A stretch of DNA of 64,000 nt from Gracilaria gracilis (GCA_030374805.1 JARGSG010000228.1:1-64000), one strand, 5' to 3'. Shown: positions 11,836 through 23,499, numbered from the stretch's first letter. The notes: generated by a model from the letters alone, not told the origin. Numbers and translations: made by a program.

Positions 11836-12768
11836 ACGCCGGCCATCACTACGCATATGTACTTCCGTGGCACTCTTGCAACCGCGCATCCGGTAATCGG
11901 GCACGGGCACACACGTGGCACTCCAATCACACCCTTCGTAGGCGGATCCCTAGTCCGGGCCAAATAGCCCAATAGAATTTATAATAATAAGAAGTTCAGC
12001 CGAAAAAAGCAACGAATATATGAGAAGCCTCCCTCTCAGTCCCTGCCAAGGGCAATTGATCTACAAATATTTGGCGCTTCACTTACTTGCCTGCCAATTT
12101 GTCAGGGAAGTGCGGGAAAATGCAAAAACAGACCACTGAATACCTCACAGCTAAAGGTATTATATGTTTAGGCACGTTAGTTAAAAGAATGCTTCCTTAC
12201 AGTTAAAAATTGTGTTGATTATGCACGTCGATGTTATCGGAATGCTAGTTTCGGTGTCAAAAATGACCAAATTAAAATGATCGAAAAACCGGTGAATTTA
12301 TCCAAATTTGAATGTGCTTAATTTCCGAAAATATTTCCACATTTCCACTTCTGCTAGTTTATGTGGAAAGAATCATTCACGATTATTTCCATCATTGCTA
12401 GTTTGGATGGAAGACAAACTAGCATGTTACTTCCGTTCATGCTAGTTTCCGAACCTAATGTAAGTGTGTAAGTGGCACATAATTAGAACTATAAGGCGGC
12501 GAATAGAGATATATGCACATAGATAGCTACTTATGGAATACGATTAGAAGAATACAAACCCTTCGAATAGGAACTCTCTATAGAGATACAGCACATCTAT
12601 TCAACAACTCTCATATCAGATATCGGCCGTTTATTCTCTCACTTTTGAAACGCCTTCGCATCACGTGCCACCTACCCCACTATTCCGTCCCCCCCTCCGT
12701 GCGCCATATTACGCTCCCCACCACTACGTACCCGCCTCTCCCCCAACACCCCCACACCGCTCCCTGCC
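11836..12768. other. AT-rich intergenic DNA upstream of the KDZ transposase
   Basis: No gene seen. The AT content is clearly higher than in the flanking coding DNA. The stretch holds the GCTAGTTT motif cluster listed separately. Confidence 0.5.
12244..12448. repeat. Cluster of five GCTAGTTT motifs
   Basis: GCTAGTTT occurs at 12244-12251, 12353-12360, 12397-12404 and 12441-12448 in direct orientation and at 12416-12423 inverted (AAACTAGC). Several copies continue with similar flanks (ATGTGGAA, GGATGGAA). Clustered short motifs just outside a transposase gene often are subterminal transposase-binding sites. That role is inferred from position. Confidence 0.6.
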
Positions 12769-15700
12769 ATGCCTAATTGTTGCTTTGAAGGCTGCTCCTT
12801 CTTCGCTCGCACCATCCCTGCCATTCAAAGGCACCAAAGGAGATGCCCCAACCGCCTCACCGCAAACAGCCGTTTCCTTTCCCCGGAGGCAACGTCCCTC
12901 ACTTCCCCCAACGCACAAAACGTCAAAAGTCCACCCCCCAAACTCCCACCACCACCCCCACCTCCTCTCTCCAATAGCTCTTCCGATAACGTCCCCATCG
13001 CCGACGACGACTCCTACCACCAGCAGCAGCTCTCCCTCTCCGTCCACACCCAAGACGCCTACCATATCGTAGGCACTCCCGTCTGCTCCCTCTCCCCCTC
13101 CCCACCTCCTCCACCGCCCCCCTCCTTCCCTCTCCTCAACAACACCCACCTCGAACGAATGGTCCTCTACATCTCTTCCATCGCTTCCACCCTCGGCCCC
13201 CGCAAGGCAGAGGAACTCATCTCTCTCCTCCATGACCCCTCCTTCTCCAAGTCAGCCTTCCACAACGCCGTCTCCTCTGCCTCTTAGTGTCTCAAACTTC
13301 AAACAAACCTCTTCCAACACCGAGTCACCAACATCGGTTTCACCCCCACCACCCTTCACGACCCACAGCACCCCTTCACAGCCACCATCTTCCGAAAGGA
13401 TGCTATCCAAGTCCTTAAAAAACAACTCGCACTCGCACACTCCGACAACACCTTCTTCCACCACGTCCCCCATACAACCTCCTCCGGCTCTTCCGCTTTC
13501 GCCGACCCCATGGCTTCTTCCCTCGGAAAAGAAGCTGTCCCAGCCCTCAAGCATGCAATCATGCAGTCCTCCAATAACTCCTGCATCTTGTATACCCCTG
13601 AGAACACCGGTATCGACTCCTTCATCGGCTTCGTCCAAGTATACTCCGACAAGTCCTCCATCTCCCTCAAATCCTCTTCCATCACCTCCTACCCCCTTCA
13701 CATCACCCTCTTCAACTTCTCCGACTCGTTCCGTCGCAAATGTATCGCCGACAACCTCACCCTTCTCGGATACCTTCCAACCTCTTTCAATCTCGCCACC
13801 CCCTCTCAAGACCCCCATACCATCCCCCAAACCTCATCCAGCATCTCCCGCTCTACCAAAATGCAACTCATCCAGCGTGCCATCTCCAACCTCCTCGACC
13901 CTCTTCTCTCCTCCGGCCTCACCGGCTTCCCCTTCCGTGACGTTAATGGCGTGCTCCGCCATTGTCACCCAATCATCGTCAGCTACTGCGCAGACATCTC
14001 AGAAGCAAAGGACATTCTCGCCATCTCCCACGGCACCCGCCCCAAGCATCCATTCCACCGATGTACCGTCCCACGCTCCGACCTCCACCTACACATTCCA
14101 TCCCCCCCTCTTCGATCCCATACCCAGACTCTCGATGCCGCAAATCACACTCTACTCTCCTCCAAGATGGTGAAAAGGCCCTCCTCGCCAGAAAGCCCAG
14201 AATCGCCCGAAACACCGAGGAAAAGGCCGTTGAAGCACTCCACTCCCTTTCCCTCGCAAATTACTCTCTCTTCTAATCTTACCCTCTCCTCAACATCACC
14301 CCTCTCCTCTCCCCTTACAACATCTTCCCCTTCGAACCACTTCATAACTTCCACCTCGGCATCTCCAAGCTCATCAAGCTCGCAGCCATCGAGAGACTCA
14401 AGTCAGAATCACTCTTCACTACCCCCCGTTCCTCCAAGTCCCGTCGTTCCTTCAACTCCGTCCGCTCCTCCATCCTGAAAAACGCGAACATCACCCTCGC
14501 CGCCATCCAAAAGCCCTCTCGAACCACAGAACTCCACATCGAGTTTTTTTCCTCCGACAACCTTCAGACCCTTAAAAGTATCTTCACCTCCGACGGCCTA
14601 CCTGTTATTCTCGAAGCAAAAAACTACCGCTCACTCGACATGGTCTTCCCCTTCATCGGCGGCTTCTTCGACCGCTGCTGTGACGAGGTTGATGCAGCTC
14701 CCATCACTTCCGTTTTCACCAAGTACTCCGATCTTCTCCTCTTCTGCATGAGATACAATACCTCCGCAGAATGGACCGACTCCCGCCTCACCGACCTCCA
14801 ATTCCAAATCCGCTCTTTCAAGCGCACAGCCGTACTCATCCTCGGCCCCCACCACACTTCCACTCTTGGCACCCTCAAGTTCCATCTCTTCGGCCACATC
14901 GTCGAGGACATTCGCCGCTTTGGAGGCCTCCACTTCAACGATGCCGGCATATTCGAACACGCTCACTCCCTCTTCAAGTCACACTACTCCAAAACCTCGA
15001 AGCGCAGGTCCTCCGCACATGAAGAAACCATCCGCGCCATCCATCACTCCAACACCACCAAAGATTGGAACCCCCTTTCCACCAACGTCTCCATCACTTC
15101 CTCCACTCCTGCCCTCGCCTCTCCCATCCAATCCCACCAACCCGGTTTGGTCCGTGATGGAAAACTCATCTCATTCGCTGATCTCATCACCGCCCACAAA
15201 TTCCTCCACTCTAATCTTCATTTCAATCCGAAATCTCTACAAGACCTCTTCCCCACCGACACTCTCTCCATCCTCCAACAGATTGGAAAACACTCCCTCC
15301 CTTCATTCATCACCCTTTCTCTCGAAGTCCTGAACTCTCAGAGAACTCCCCCACTCTCCGTCGCACCCGAATCACCGTAGTCAAATTCGCTTACGTCGCC
15401 GGCGGTTATGTCCCATCACTCGACCACTACATTGAAGAGTGGAACGAGCTCGCGCTCCCGGATCTTCCAGTCCCTCTCATCCAACGAATATTTGCCGCCA
15501 CGTCCTTCGGTCCTAAATCCCCAAAGTTCTCTCACCTCCTCGTCGCAGGCACCAGCTCCTCCAACTCCACCCCCATCGTCTGGGTCTGCAAACTCATCTC
15601 TCTTCTTCGCTTCACCCTTCCTTCTTCCCCTCCATCTTCCAAGGAGTTCGCCTTCGTACAGTTCATGGAGCTCGTCCCACCAAGCGACGAAGTCGATGTC

Positions 15701-15808
15701 ACCCTCAACTGCGTATGCCTCCGATGGGCAACAGACGACAAACATAACCACACCGCCCATCCAGTTCCCATCTCCACCCACTCAACATCCGACAACGTTT
15801 CTCCATAA
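12769..15808 (+). pseudogene. KDZ-superfamily (Kyakuja-Dileera-Zisupton) transposase-like gene, broken
   Basis: About 1,010 codons, close to the length of KDZ transposases. It opens with a C2HC zinc finger (C-x3-C-x12-H-x3-C, residues about 5-26) and a Pro-rich linker. A core block follows with QVYSDKSSIS (first acidic residue region), YPLHITLFNFSDSFR and LLGYLP, a pattern typical of KDZ enzymes. Next come HPIIVSYCADISEAKDILA, a paired-Cys region, EPLHNFHLGISKLIKL, and HLFGHIVEDIRRFGG followed by FEHAHSLFKSHYSK. Breaks are a TAG at 13285, a frameshift at about 14040-14130, a TAA at 14274 and a frameshift at about 15330. After the last shift the frame runs from about 15340 (VKFAYVAGGYVPSLDHYIEEW) to a TAA at 15806. 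The family call is from motif order. KDZ elements are best known from fungi and often carry extra genes. Confidence 0.68.
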
Positions 15809-16056
15809 TTTGGACTCATCCCTTTCTCTTCTATCCTTGGCTCCGTTCGTGTTCTCTGCTAGGTATGGGATGAAGAAGATATACCACATCTTCATCATCC
15901 CACAGCTATCTCCACTCCTCCCACTCTTATTCCCCCTACCCTCTCCCCGCTCCTCCTTCTGCCCCATCCGTACCCTCTTCCCGGTGCCCAACCAAACGAC
16001 TGAAACTGGGCTCCTCTGGTCGGCACTCCTCTGGTCGGCACGCTGCTATGTAGCAA

Positions 16057-18597
16057 TCAAGAACCGCTCCAAGTCTCGGCGTAAAATTCGCCATAAAAGT
16101 ATTCCTCCCTCACCGCTAGATTTACTTTCTCCCTCGATGGAATCCACAGCCCAACCGTCGCAGTTTTATCCGAATTTCCGGACACACACCTCGGATCCCC
16201 CTCTAAAAACCGATCGTTCTCAAACTCTTCGCCGTGCTCGTCCCCCACCAATTCCCATGCCACCTTAAATATACCCTCCACTGCCCTCGGCAGATACCTC
16301 CCATACAATGTAGAAAACAAGAGCTGCCTTTGTCCTCCACGTCCCACACCCTCGTTTATCGTTTTCACAACACACCCAATCCACGCATCAAGTCTGGAAA
16401 GGTGCATCACCGTCTCATCCACGTAATGCTTTTCCCCATTATATTTGGTCTCCACTGCGTATTCCATGTACTCCTCCAACACTGCCACCGCCATTCCGTT
16501 CTTGAAATACTTGTCTTCATCATCACAGCTCCACTGTAGAGCATGCACAGTTGACCCAGAGTACGCAAGATCTTCGAAACGGCTCATTCTCCACGCACAC
16601 AACTTGTTCATCCCATCTTCTTCACTTCCCATAAGCTTCTCGCGAGCCTCGTCCATCTGCTTCTTCAACTCCTCACCAAGTTCCGTCCCCTCGCTAGGCT
16701 TCGCCCGCTTCGCAATCAAATCATATCCCAGTAAAGATAATAATCTGTCCCGAGCAGCCCGCTTTCGCACCCCAATCACATCGCTTATCGTCTGCTTCAT
16801 CCGCTGCTTCAGACACTTGTCCCCGCTTACATTCTCCACGCACTCTTGTTTCCTCCCCGCTTCCCTTATCGTCTCCCATGTCTCTCCCATTATTTCTGTC
16901 TCGACCACATACTTGAACAACACATCACTTCCACCCTCTGTCGATAGTGTGTACGCCCTCATCTCATATGCAACCTGAATTGGGCACCTAGGCACCATCT
17001 CCTTCTCCCCAACTACAAACATGCTCCCCTCTCTACTTTCTCCCACCGTCTCACTCCTGTTCTTTCAGCTTCTACCAACGTTTTCCGTGTCGAAACAAAG
17101 TTTAGACGCCTCCAACTTCGCATAATGAAGAATCCTATCATATACAGCCCTTGCGAATCCATAAAAACATTTTTCCACTCCAATATCATACTTTCGACGC
17201 CCTCTCACCTTCTTTCCTCCACCACCTCGCTTTCTCCCCTTCATTGCCTCCCGAAGACTTTCGATCAACACATTCTGTCATTTATTTTCCTCCCTCAGCC
17301 GTCCCAGCTCTTCCTGCGTCAGCTTCAAACTCACCATCAATGTATGGTGACCTTCCTTCATATTTCCCAACTGTCCCTTCAGTGAATTCACCCTCTGAAC
17401 GAGTGCAGACCACGGCAATACGCTTAAGTTCTCCTCATTCCCTTCCCGTTCTTTTGTAGATCTCCATTCATCTCCTCGAATTCTACCTCCGCTTTCTCCA
17501 CGACCGCCGTCACTTTCGTCTCCCACATCCTTCGGAAGTAAAACGGTGTTGCGCCTTACACGCATCCCTTGAGGCGTTAGTGCCGTCGCCTCCACGACAT
17601 TCACTTCCCCACGCCCTTCTGTTCGTACGTTGTCCTCCCCTTCTACTTCCCTCTCAACCACTGCTGCTGTCCCTCCGACAATTTCCTTGGTTGATCCACC
17701 ACTTCTACGTCGTACCACTTTCCCGTCCGCATGTTCTCGTGGCTCATCTCTCCCCTTTTCCACAACTTCAACACCCACCAATCCATGAACCACACTCCCT
17801 ATTCTTCTCTCACTACCCTCCCCTGTTTCACGTTCTGCCATTGGCCGCACACGCCCCACTCCTTCTTTCTCTCGGTTCGCATTCTCTTGCTCGAAACCAA
17901 TGCTTTTCTTCTCTGACACTCTATTTGGTGTCACAACAAGCAAACTCTCCACTCCTCGCCTCCTCGCCGGGTGACCACACCTCACTCTCTCCCTTTCTCC
18001 TTCCACCACTTCAAGTACCCCAGCCTTAGGCACTTTATCACCGTTAGTTCCCTTTCTTCCTAGAAGACCCCCACTACCTAATATGGTACTACTCCTTGCT
18101 ATCGTTCTTCCCTCGACACTCATACGAAGCTCTTTACCCTTCACTATCATATCCCCGCTATCGCTCTCCTCTAAAACTTGCGCAGTCTCTGCGCCTCTTC
18201 TACAACCATCTCTCTCCCGACCACCGTGCAAAATCTTTTTCGGCATACTTCGCTGCGCTCCTATGCTTTTCTTCGGACTAACTTCTTGATCTCGTGCGTT
18301 CGCAATAGGTTTCGTCATCACAATGCTTACCGTTCGCTCCGTTCGCTCCGTTCGCTCCGATGTTCCGCCCCCGACGCTCCTCGCCGCACCGTCTCTCCTC
18401 GCCGCACCGTCGCTCCTCGCCGCACCGTCGCTCCTCGCCGCACCCTTCCTCCCCTTCCCACGTAAACCACTCCGAGGCGCACGCGTACTACGAGCGGTGC
18501 GAACTTCGCCACTTACCGTTTCGCCACGCCTTCGGCTCTTTGACGCGCGACCGCTAACCTCCTCCGCATTCACACCCCTCGTCTTACGTTTCGCCAT
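16057..18597 (-). pseudogene. Coiled-coil protein with PRCP...MRAYT block, two in-frame stops
   Basis: A single minus-strand frame of about 847 codons starts at MAKRK (18597) and is interrupted by stops at 17278 and 17065. The N-terminal third is basic and Arg/Gly-rich with short tandem repeats (GAARSD, ERT). A leucine-rich coiled coil (LVQRVNSLKGQLGNMKEG) precedes the first stop. A basic block (GRKRGGGGKKVRGRRKYDIGVEK) and a C-terminal region with MVPRCPIQVAYEMRAYT follow. A clear paralogue of the second half lies at 46496-47203 (IVPRCPMELAMDMRAYT), also beside a SET-domain gene. It converges on the KDZ transposase gene with about 250 bp between them. I do not recognise the family. Nuclear location is likely from the basic segments. 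Confidence 0.6.
18332..18446. repeat. Coding microsatellites, 9 bp and 18 bp units
   Basis: Three copies of GTTCGCTCC (18332-18358) are followed by about four copies of an 18-bp unit GCTCCTCGCCGCACCGTC (to about 18446). Both unit lengths are multiples of three, so in the minus-strand gene they encode ERT and GAARSD repeats without breaking the frame. Confidence 0.85.
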
Positions 18598-19052
18598 ATA
18601 CAATCCGAACGGTTCCTCGTGGTTGACGCTGGGCTCACGAAGTCTTAGCCGCTGACCGTGATCGAAGGTCACTGGAATCGAAACTGCTCTGCTCTCGACG
18701 TGTTTGGCACTCGCCGTGATCGAACGTCACCGATCGAATGCACACCCCAATCGAGTGGAGTGTGGTGGAAATCACCGAGTGCGGTTTTCTATTTCCCGAT
18801 TCCGAAACGAAAAAATGACACCAAAATCTCCATTTCTGAATAGTTCTCATAATGTTAAAAAACGTACAAGGTTTCGCATCATATTCGATGCCCTTCACTA
18901 CCTTTTATGTATCTACGTACTTCCATCTCGCACTTGAGCTAAAGTGTTTAGTTCCCAATTCGTGCTCAACGGCGAAGTTGAAATGCAACAAGTGCCACTT
19001 CATTATCGAGGTTTAGGGTGTTGTTTTACATGGAGCTAATTTACTACACGTT
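18598..19052. other. Spacer between coiled-coil and SET genes
   Basis: No gene seen. TGATCGAA-type motifs recur two to three times near 18660-18740, upstream of the minus-strand coiled-coil gene, and could be promoter elements. That is a guess. Confidence 0.3.
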
Positions 19053-19760
19053 CTAATCGATTACTATAATAGGATTTTTCGATTTACCCCAGCTATACTC
19101 TACTCCATAGTCCGCGAACAACTCCTCTCCCACTTCCAGTTTCCGAAGTGCTCGCACCGCAAGCATTTGTTATTCTCGTAGTTGATGCGGGGTGCGTCCT
19201 GTATTTGAAGTTCGAATGACCCGCACATTTGCAGTCCTTCGTTCCGTCACACCATCCGCAACTGCATCAATGTCCTTATCACCTTCCATATATTTGGGAT
19301 CGTTAATCGTTCCACCCAATGAAAAAGGAGCGGGGACAACCCATACAGGTAATAAACTTACTCCTTGTCTTCTTTCTGGGAAGTTATGGAATATATCGCC
19401 GCGGACGTTAAACTCCATCGCATACCTCCGAAAGCGTTCGGAAGTGGCTCCCAATAAACCTTCACCATATTTCTTGTGTACCTTTTTTCTCTTCGTTAGG
19501 TCATGGTACACCAGTGTTCCATAGAAGTAACATATATCTTCATTTTCCATGAATCGGCGTGTAGTGAACACCCACACTTCTGTGCCAGGGTGGCGAATCG
19601 TCGAATTCCCGATACGACAACCGCACATCGTCGCTTTCAGTGCCGACATTGCATTCCAATCCAGAATCCCCATCTTTCTTTTTCCCCACTCTGGTGGTTT
19701 GCTTTCTCCCCTTTTTGGGTTTGCCTTTTTGCCCTGTTCGCAGTGGCTCGTTTCCGACAC
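19053..19760 (-). pseudogene. SET-domain protein (lysine methyltransferase-like) with premature stop
   Basis: The minus-strand ORF starts at 19760 and meets a TAA at 19170-19172, but the same frame continues to a TAG at 19053-19055. SET features in order are VFTTRRFMENEDICYFYGTLVYHDL (N-terminal SET strands), WVVPAPFSLGGTINDPKYMEGD (in the place of the usual Asn-His-Ser region) and, after the stop, VRALRKLEVGEELFADYG (the C-terminal GEEL...DYG signature). The final motif lies beyond the stop, so the copy would be inactive unless read through. The paralogue at 42618-43200 shares GKLVYHDL, WVVPAPF and EELYVDYG and is joined to a DNA methyltransferase. Substrate unknown. Confidence 0.7.
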
Positions 19761-20190
19761 CTTGTCGTTGCCGTGCTACTCTCTTTCGAGGACTCAACTC
19801 GTGACCGTGTGAACACGTGGATCTCTACCGACTACTAACCAGCCTCACGCTCCGACGCTTGTCGTGGTGGTTTGACCTCGGATTTACACCCGGTTTAGCT
19901 GTGTCATTCCCGGAGTGCTCCGTTCGCTGTGCTGCCCTGTCGAGGAGAAGATTCCGAACGTCTTCGTGAGCTTGCGCTTTTCCCGCCAAAGGCGTTGCTC
20001 CACAATTTGTGTACGTAAAGCACAACGTCATCATTTCTATATTTCCACGCTTTGATCTGATTCCTTTGTCATTGTAGTGAGTGGAAATGAATTCGATATC
20101 TGAAGTTCCTATAAAATGCTACCCTCTGTCGACGAACTTTGAACACTTAGACAACGCTCTTTATCTGAATCCTCACCCACCAGCCCAAAT

Positions 20191-21286
20191 ATGCCTCCTA
20201 AAGCCAAGAAACCGCGTCTTTCAGAGGACTCTGCTGCAGTTAAGAGACTGCGTCAGATGTTCAATGCCGGGAATATTACAGGTGATGAGACAGCTGCGGA
20301 AGTCAAAGCATTAGATTCTGTATTCAAGCCATTCAAGTTGTCAACGTTTCGATTGAAATATGGAAAACTGAAGCAAGAACATTTGCAAACTACAGGTATG
20401 TCTCTACTAACTTTTTCGTTGTATAGAAAGCCTATTTCTAACGGTGTACAACAGCTAATGGTTCATTTGTTTTAAGCGCACGATGTTCTGCAATTGATGA
20501 AGATAAAGATGCGATGGATGCCAGTCCCAACTGCGATAATCACGAAGAGAGTTCTGGGGACGAACAGTCATTTCAACAATACTATGAGAAGAACGGTACT
20601 TGATTCTCACCGATTGTTCTTCATTCTGTTTTGGGAAGATAATGAATCTACAATTCAGTTTGTCAGCCTTGCTATAGTACTGACATCAGGTGTAAAAATA
20701 GATTCTGTTTCGAGTCAAGTGGTTAGTAATGGAAAGGAATTCGAAGTGACAGTAGAATGGCCGAGGCCTATGAATGAGATGAAATTGTTGCACAGAGCTT
20801 GGTTGTCTAAGCAATTTGCACCGATGATGCCATATCATCCAAAAATCGTTGGATTTCAACGAACATTGAACCAACTCCGAAGAACGTCGTCGGAATCCGT
20901 TAAATCAGTGGCATCTATTCCGCTACTTATTTATGTCGAGATCCATATCCCAAAAAAACAGTTACTTGACTTTAGTGATGGTAGTAGTATTCTGTATGTG
21001 GACCTCAAAGCCCCTGATGACAAGTATGCACGTCAGGAAAACATAACTCATGTTCAGGTTGAGTAGTTAGAAGTTTTGAATCTTCTTTACTGTTGTTTAT
21101 AATGAGAGACGTCTATTCGTTCATATCTGTGATATGTTTGTACTACTTAGAGATGTAAATGTTCTATAAATTGAACAGAAATGCTCAGAACCAGGTACAG
21201 AGATATTCATAACCCAGTACGAAATGGGTGCACCCAGAATAGTATATATGTGGATTTCCCGTATCTCCCTGGCGAAGACAGTGTAA
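20191..21286 (+). CDS. Unknown protein, four-exon gene model (277 aa)
   Basis: Suggested exons are 20191-20395, 20455-20595, 20678-21057 and 21179-21286. Introns 1-3 are 59, 82 and 122 nt. Intron 1 has GTATGT and a TACTAAC branch-site-like motif, and frames join without stops. The protein begins MPPKAKKPRLSED (nuclear-signal-like), then has a predicted helical domain with FKPFKLSTFRLKYGKLKQE. An acidic exon 2 (DEDKDAMDASPNC...EESSGDEQ) and an exon 3 domain with FEVTVEWPRP, YHPKIVGFQRTLNQLRR and SIPLLIYVEIHIPKK follow. Intron 3 has a weak donor (GTTGAG). If it is not used, the protein ends at VQVE (TAG, 21064). I do not recognise the family. Its base composition and introns look like a host gene or a DNA-transposon accessory gene. 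Confidence 0.55.
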
Positions 21287-22254
21287 AAGCCCTGCCTAGC
21301 CACTTCCACATATCTGCTCCGGATGAGAAACTGAAGTCAATAATAGAGCGACTCGATGCGTGCTACAAAAGCGTGGGCTCATGTGAGTTGGCTGAAAACT
21401 TCCGATATTGTAGAATTGATGACAGTGTACCCTTCCGGCTGAGAGCAAAGTTGGCTCATAACCGCGCTCGCCACTATGCGCGCGCTGGCTCACAAGACGA
21501 GCCATTGCCAATAAGTGCTGTGAATGATGTGGAGGGCAGCGTGCTGGTGGCGGCGACAGAAGGAGGCAAAAATGCTTTACACGTCACTGTGTGGGAGGAG
21601 CATTATTCGCCGCACAAATTGTTTACAAAAGGAAAGAGCGCCTGCGCTTGTTTGTGTGGACAGGTTGTATTGTTGTTGTTGTCGCTCACAAGAAACACCA
21701 TGGCATTTATCGATAAAACAACGTTGGTGCGCAGACGTGCGCATGCGAGTGGCTGTCATAGCGCGTTGGTGCTGCACAACGCGTACATGTTGAGTGGCTT
21801 GGTAAACAGCTTAAAACTGTTTACAGCGCGTTTAAAAGCATAGCCAACTGCGCGCGCGACTGAGGCGACGATGTGTGGTGAATGGTCGCGCATGGGCACA
21901 ATCTGATCGGCGGCAGCTGCCGGCTTGTGGTTGAGTGGCACGCACAAGTAGGCGAGGGCGTGTGGCGTGAGCAAGCGAACACATAGCGAATATAATGAAT
22001 AAAGCCACAGTTGAGAGCCCAAAGTTGATTGCGCTGCTCACGGCTCTCGTCGTACGTCCTTGCGCACTCACCGCGCTGCACGCGCGTGCCGCCGCACACG
22101 CCAACGCACTCCTTGCCGCCGTGCCGCGCGCGGCGCTCGCGCCATCCACGCCGCAGCGCCGCGACGTGTAAGGAATGAATATACTTGAATGGCGGGTGCG
22201 CATGGGCGGTTGATAAAGAGTGTGCTTGTTTGCACACAAGAAAAGTAAGTAAGG
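21287..22254. other. Transition into GC-rich, CpG-rich DNA
   Basis: A plus-strand ORF (21181-21843) overlaps exon 4 and runs on, but its later part becomes low-complexity. From about 21.4 kb alternating GCGC and TGCG runs begin on both strands. No gene claimed. Confidence 0.4.
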
Positions 22255-22377
22255 GTTATCGCATGGGCTACGAGGGAAATTTCGATCCCGAGGGAGAGTT
22301 ATTTTCCCGCAGGCGAAGCCAAGGGAAAATAACCGTCCCGAGGGATCAGAAATTTCCACGAGTGGCCCTGCGATAAC
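22255..22377. repeat. Foldback sequence, about 54-nt arms, 14-nt loop
   Basis: The left arm (22255-22308) starts GTTATCGCA, and the right arm (22323-22377) ends TGCGATAAC. Reading inward, both arms carry GGAAATTTC, GATCCC and GTTATTTTCCC in mirror order with a few mismatches. The whole unit is 123 bp. It looks like a small hairpin transposable element (MITE). Confidence 0.75.
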
Positions 22378-22507
22378 ACGCTTATCGCTTGGTGGCGAGG
22401 ATCACACGTGTACAAGTCTGTTACCAATCTGCCTTTTTCGTGCGATTTATGGGGCCTACCCTGCTGTTTGGCTATGGCCCGACACAATTAGATAAAATCC
22501 CAGGTTA

Positions 22508-22537
22508 TTGCGGGCGAATATTGATATTCGCCCGCAA
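22508..22537. repeat. Near-perfect 30-bp palindrome
   Basis: TTGCGGGCGAATAT followed by TG and ATATTCGCCCGCAA. Fourteen bases pair exactly around a 2-nt centre. Confidence 0.8.
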
Positions 22538-23000
22538 AGAGCCTCTGCAAAACCTCGCATCCGAGCGATAAATTATATTACTCAAAGCAGCACGCAGTCG
22601 TGCATGACACGCATCTCAGTAGTATGACGCGGCTCGTCACTTTGCTTGCTGTTTTAATTTGCTTTCGATTGGCCGCTGTCAGCCCGCGCGCCTACAGCCC
22701 GCCCTTGCTTGGCGCGACTTCAAAAGCCGCCCAGCGGCGTGCATAGCACGCAGCGGCGCGAGTAGCTGGCCGCCCGACACGTCCCGCAGCGCGCTGTTGA
22801 GTGCCACCACGTCACTTGGTCGTGGCTACACCACCAGCCGCGTGAACGGCAATACGTCTTCGAACGCCAGCTCCCGTTGGGCGTCCCCGATATGCAAAGC
22901 GCAGCAGGAGTCGAGTTGCGCACCGCGAACCACCAAACACCCACCCCCAACTGAAGAGTTCCTTCACACACTCCACATTAACCCACATCCCCTCTGACGC
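22538..23000. other. No gene assigned
   Basis: A GC-rich stretch with one open plus-strand frame (22659-22997) and one minus-strand frame (22720-22971). Neither has a recognisable motif, and they overlap each other. Confidence 0.35.
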
Positions 23001-23499
23001 TCACTGATTACTGGCCGACTGCCCATTCTCGGCCTGAGCTTGCAGCATACAACACTCCGACTGCTTGAGCGCTAATTTGCGCTTCAGATCGTCCAGCTCG
23101 CCCTTTACGCGGTAGTTTTCGCGCACTAGCGACTCTACGATGGCATGATCCTTCTTGTGCATGTGAATAAAACTGTTAGCAACTTATTGAGATATGATTG
23201 ACACGCAACGACGCAAAAGCAGAAGAAATGCAACGTACCTCACGCGGAAGGAGCTGAAGCAGAAACATTTGTCTGTCGTGTGTGTAGTAATTGCGCTCCT
23301 GGATCACTTCGCGTAGGCGTTGAATAGTGTGGAGGCAGTTTCGACAATTGGGAGCGCCGCTGTGCAAAACGAATGCTCTCTCCTGCACGTAGAAATCTCG
23401 CTCTTCGACCACCTTTTGCAGACGTCGATGTAGGTTAGCGCAGTCTTGGCACGATGCGTCGTTGGCACCACCGTTAGTGTGAGTGGTGGAAGAGGCCAT
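23001..23499 (-). CDS. Small protein with repeated CxxC-coiled-coil units (145 aa, two exons)
   Basis: The model is minus strand, exon 1 23499-23244 and exon 2 23182-23001, with a 61-nt intron (GTGAGG...TAAG). The exon lengths sum to 438 nt, exactly 146 codons with the TGA. The start is MASSTTHTNGG; an upstream in-frame ATG adds six residues. Residues about 18-45 (CQDCANLHRRLQKVVEERDFY) and 55-80 (CRNCLHTIQRLREVIQERNYY) are clear internal repeats, each a C-x2-C pair followed by a helix ending in ERxFY/ERNYY and a leucine. Exon 2 continues a charged helix (VRENYRVKGELDDLKRKLALK). It could be a zinc-bound or disulfide-linked coiled-coil scaffold. I do not know the family. An alternative donor (GAG/GTACGT) would change the join. 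Confidence 0.55.

Noticed and set aside
13232-14173. 313-codon Pro/Ser/Thr-rich plus ORF and matching minus ORFs
   Set aside because: Shadows of the KDZ gene. The pyrimidine-rich strand gives stop-free low-complexity frames.
19825-20034. Minus-strand stretch resembling one ankyrin repeat (GATPLAGKAQAHEDVRNLLLDRA)
   Set aside because: A single weak repeat with stops around it. It could be the broken N-terminus of the SET gene, but not enough to list.
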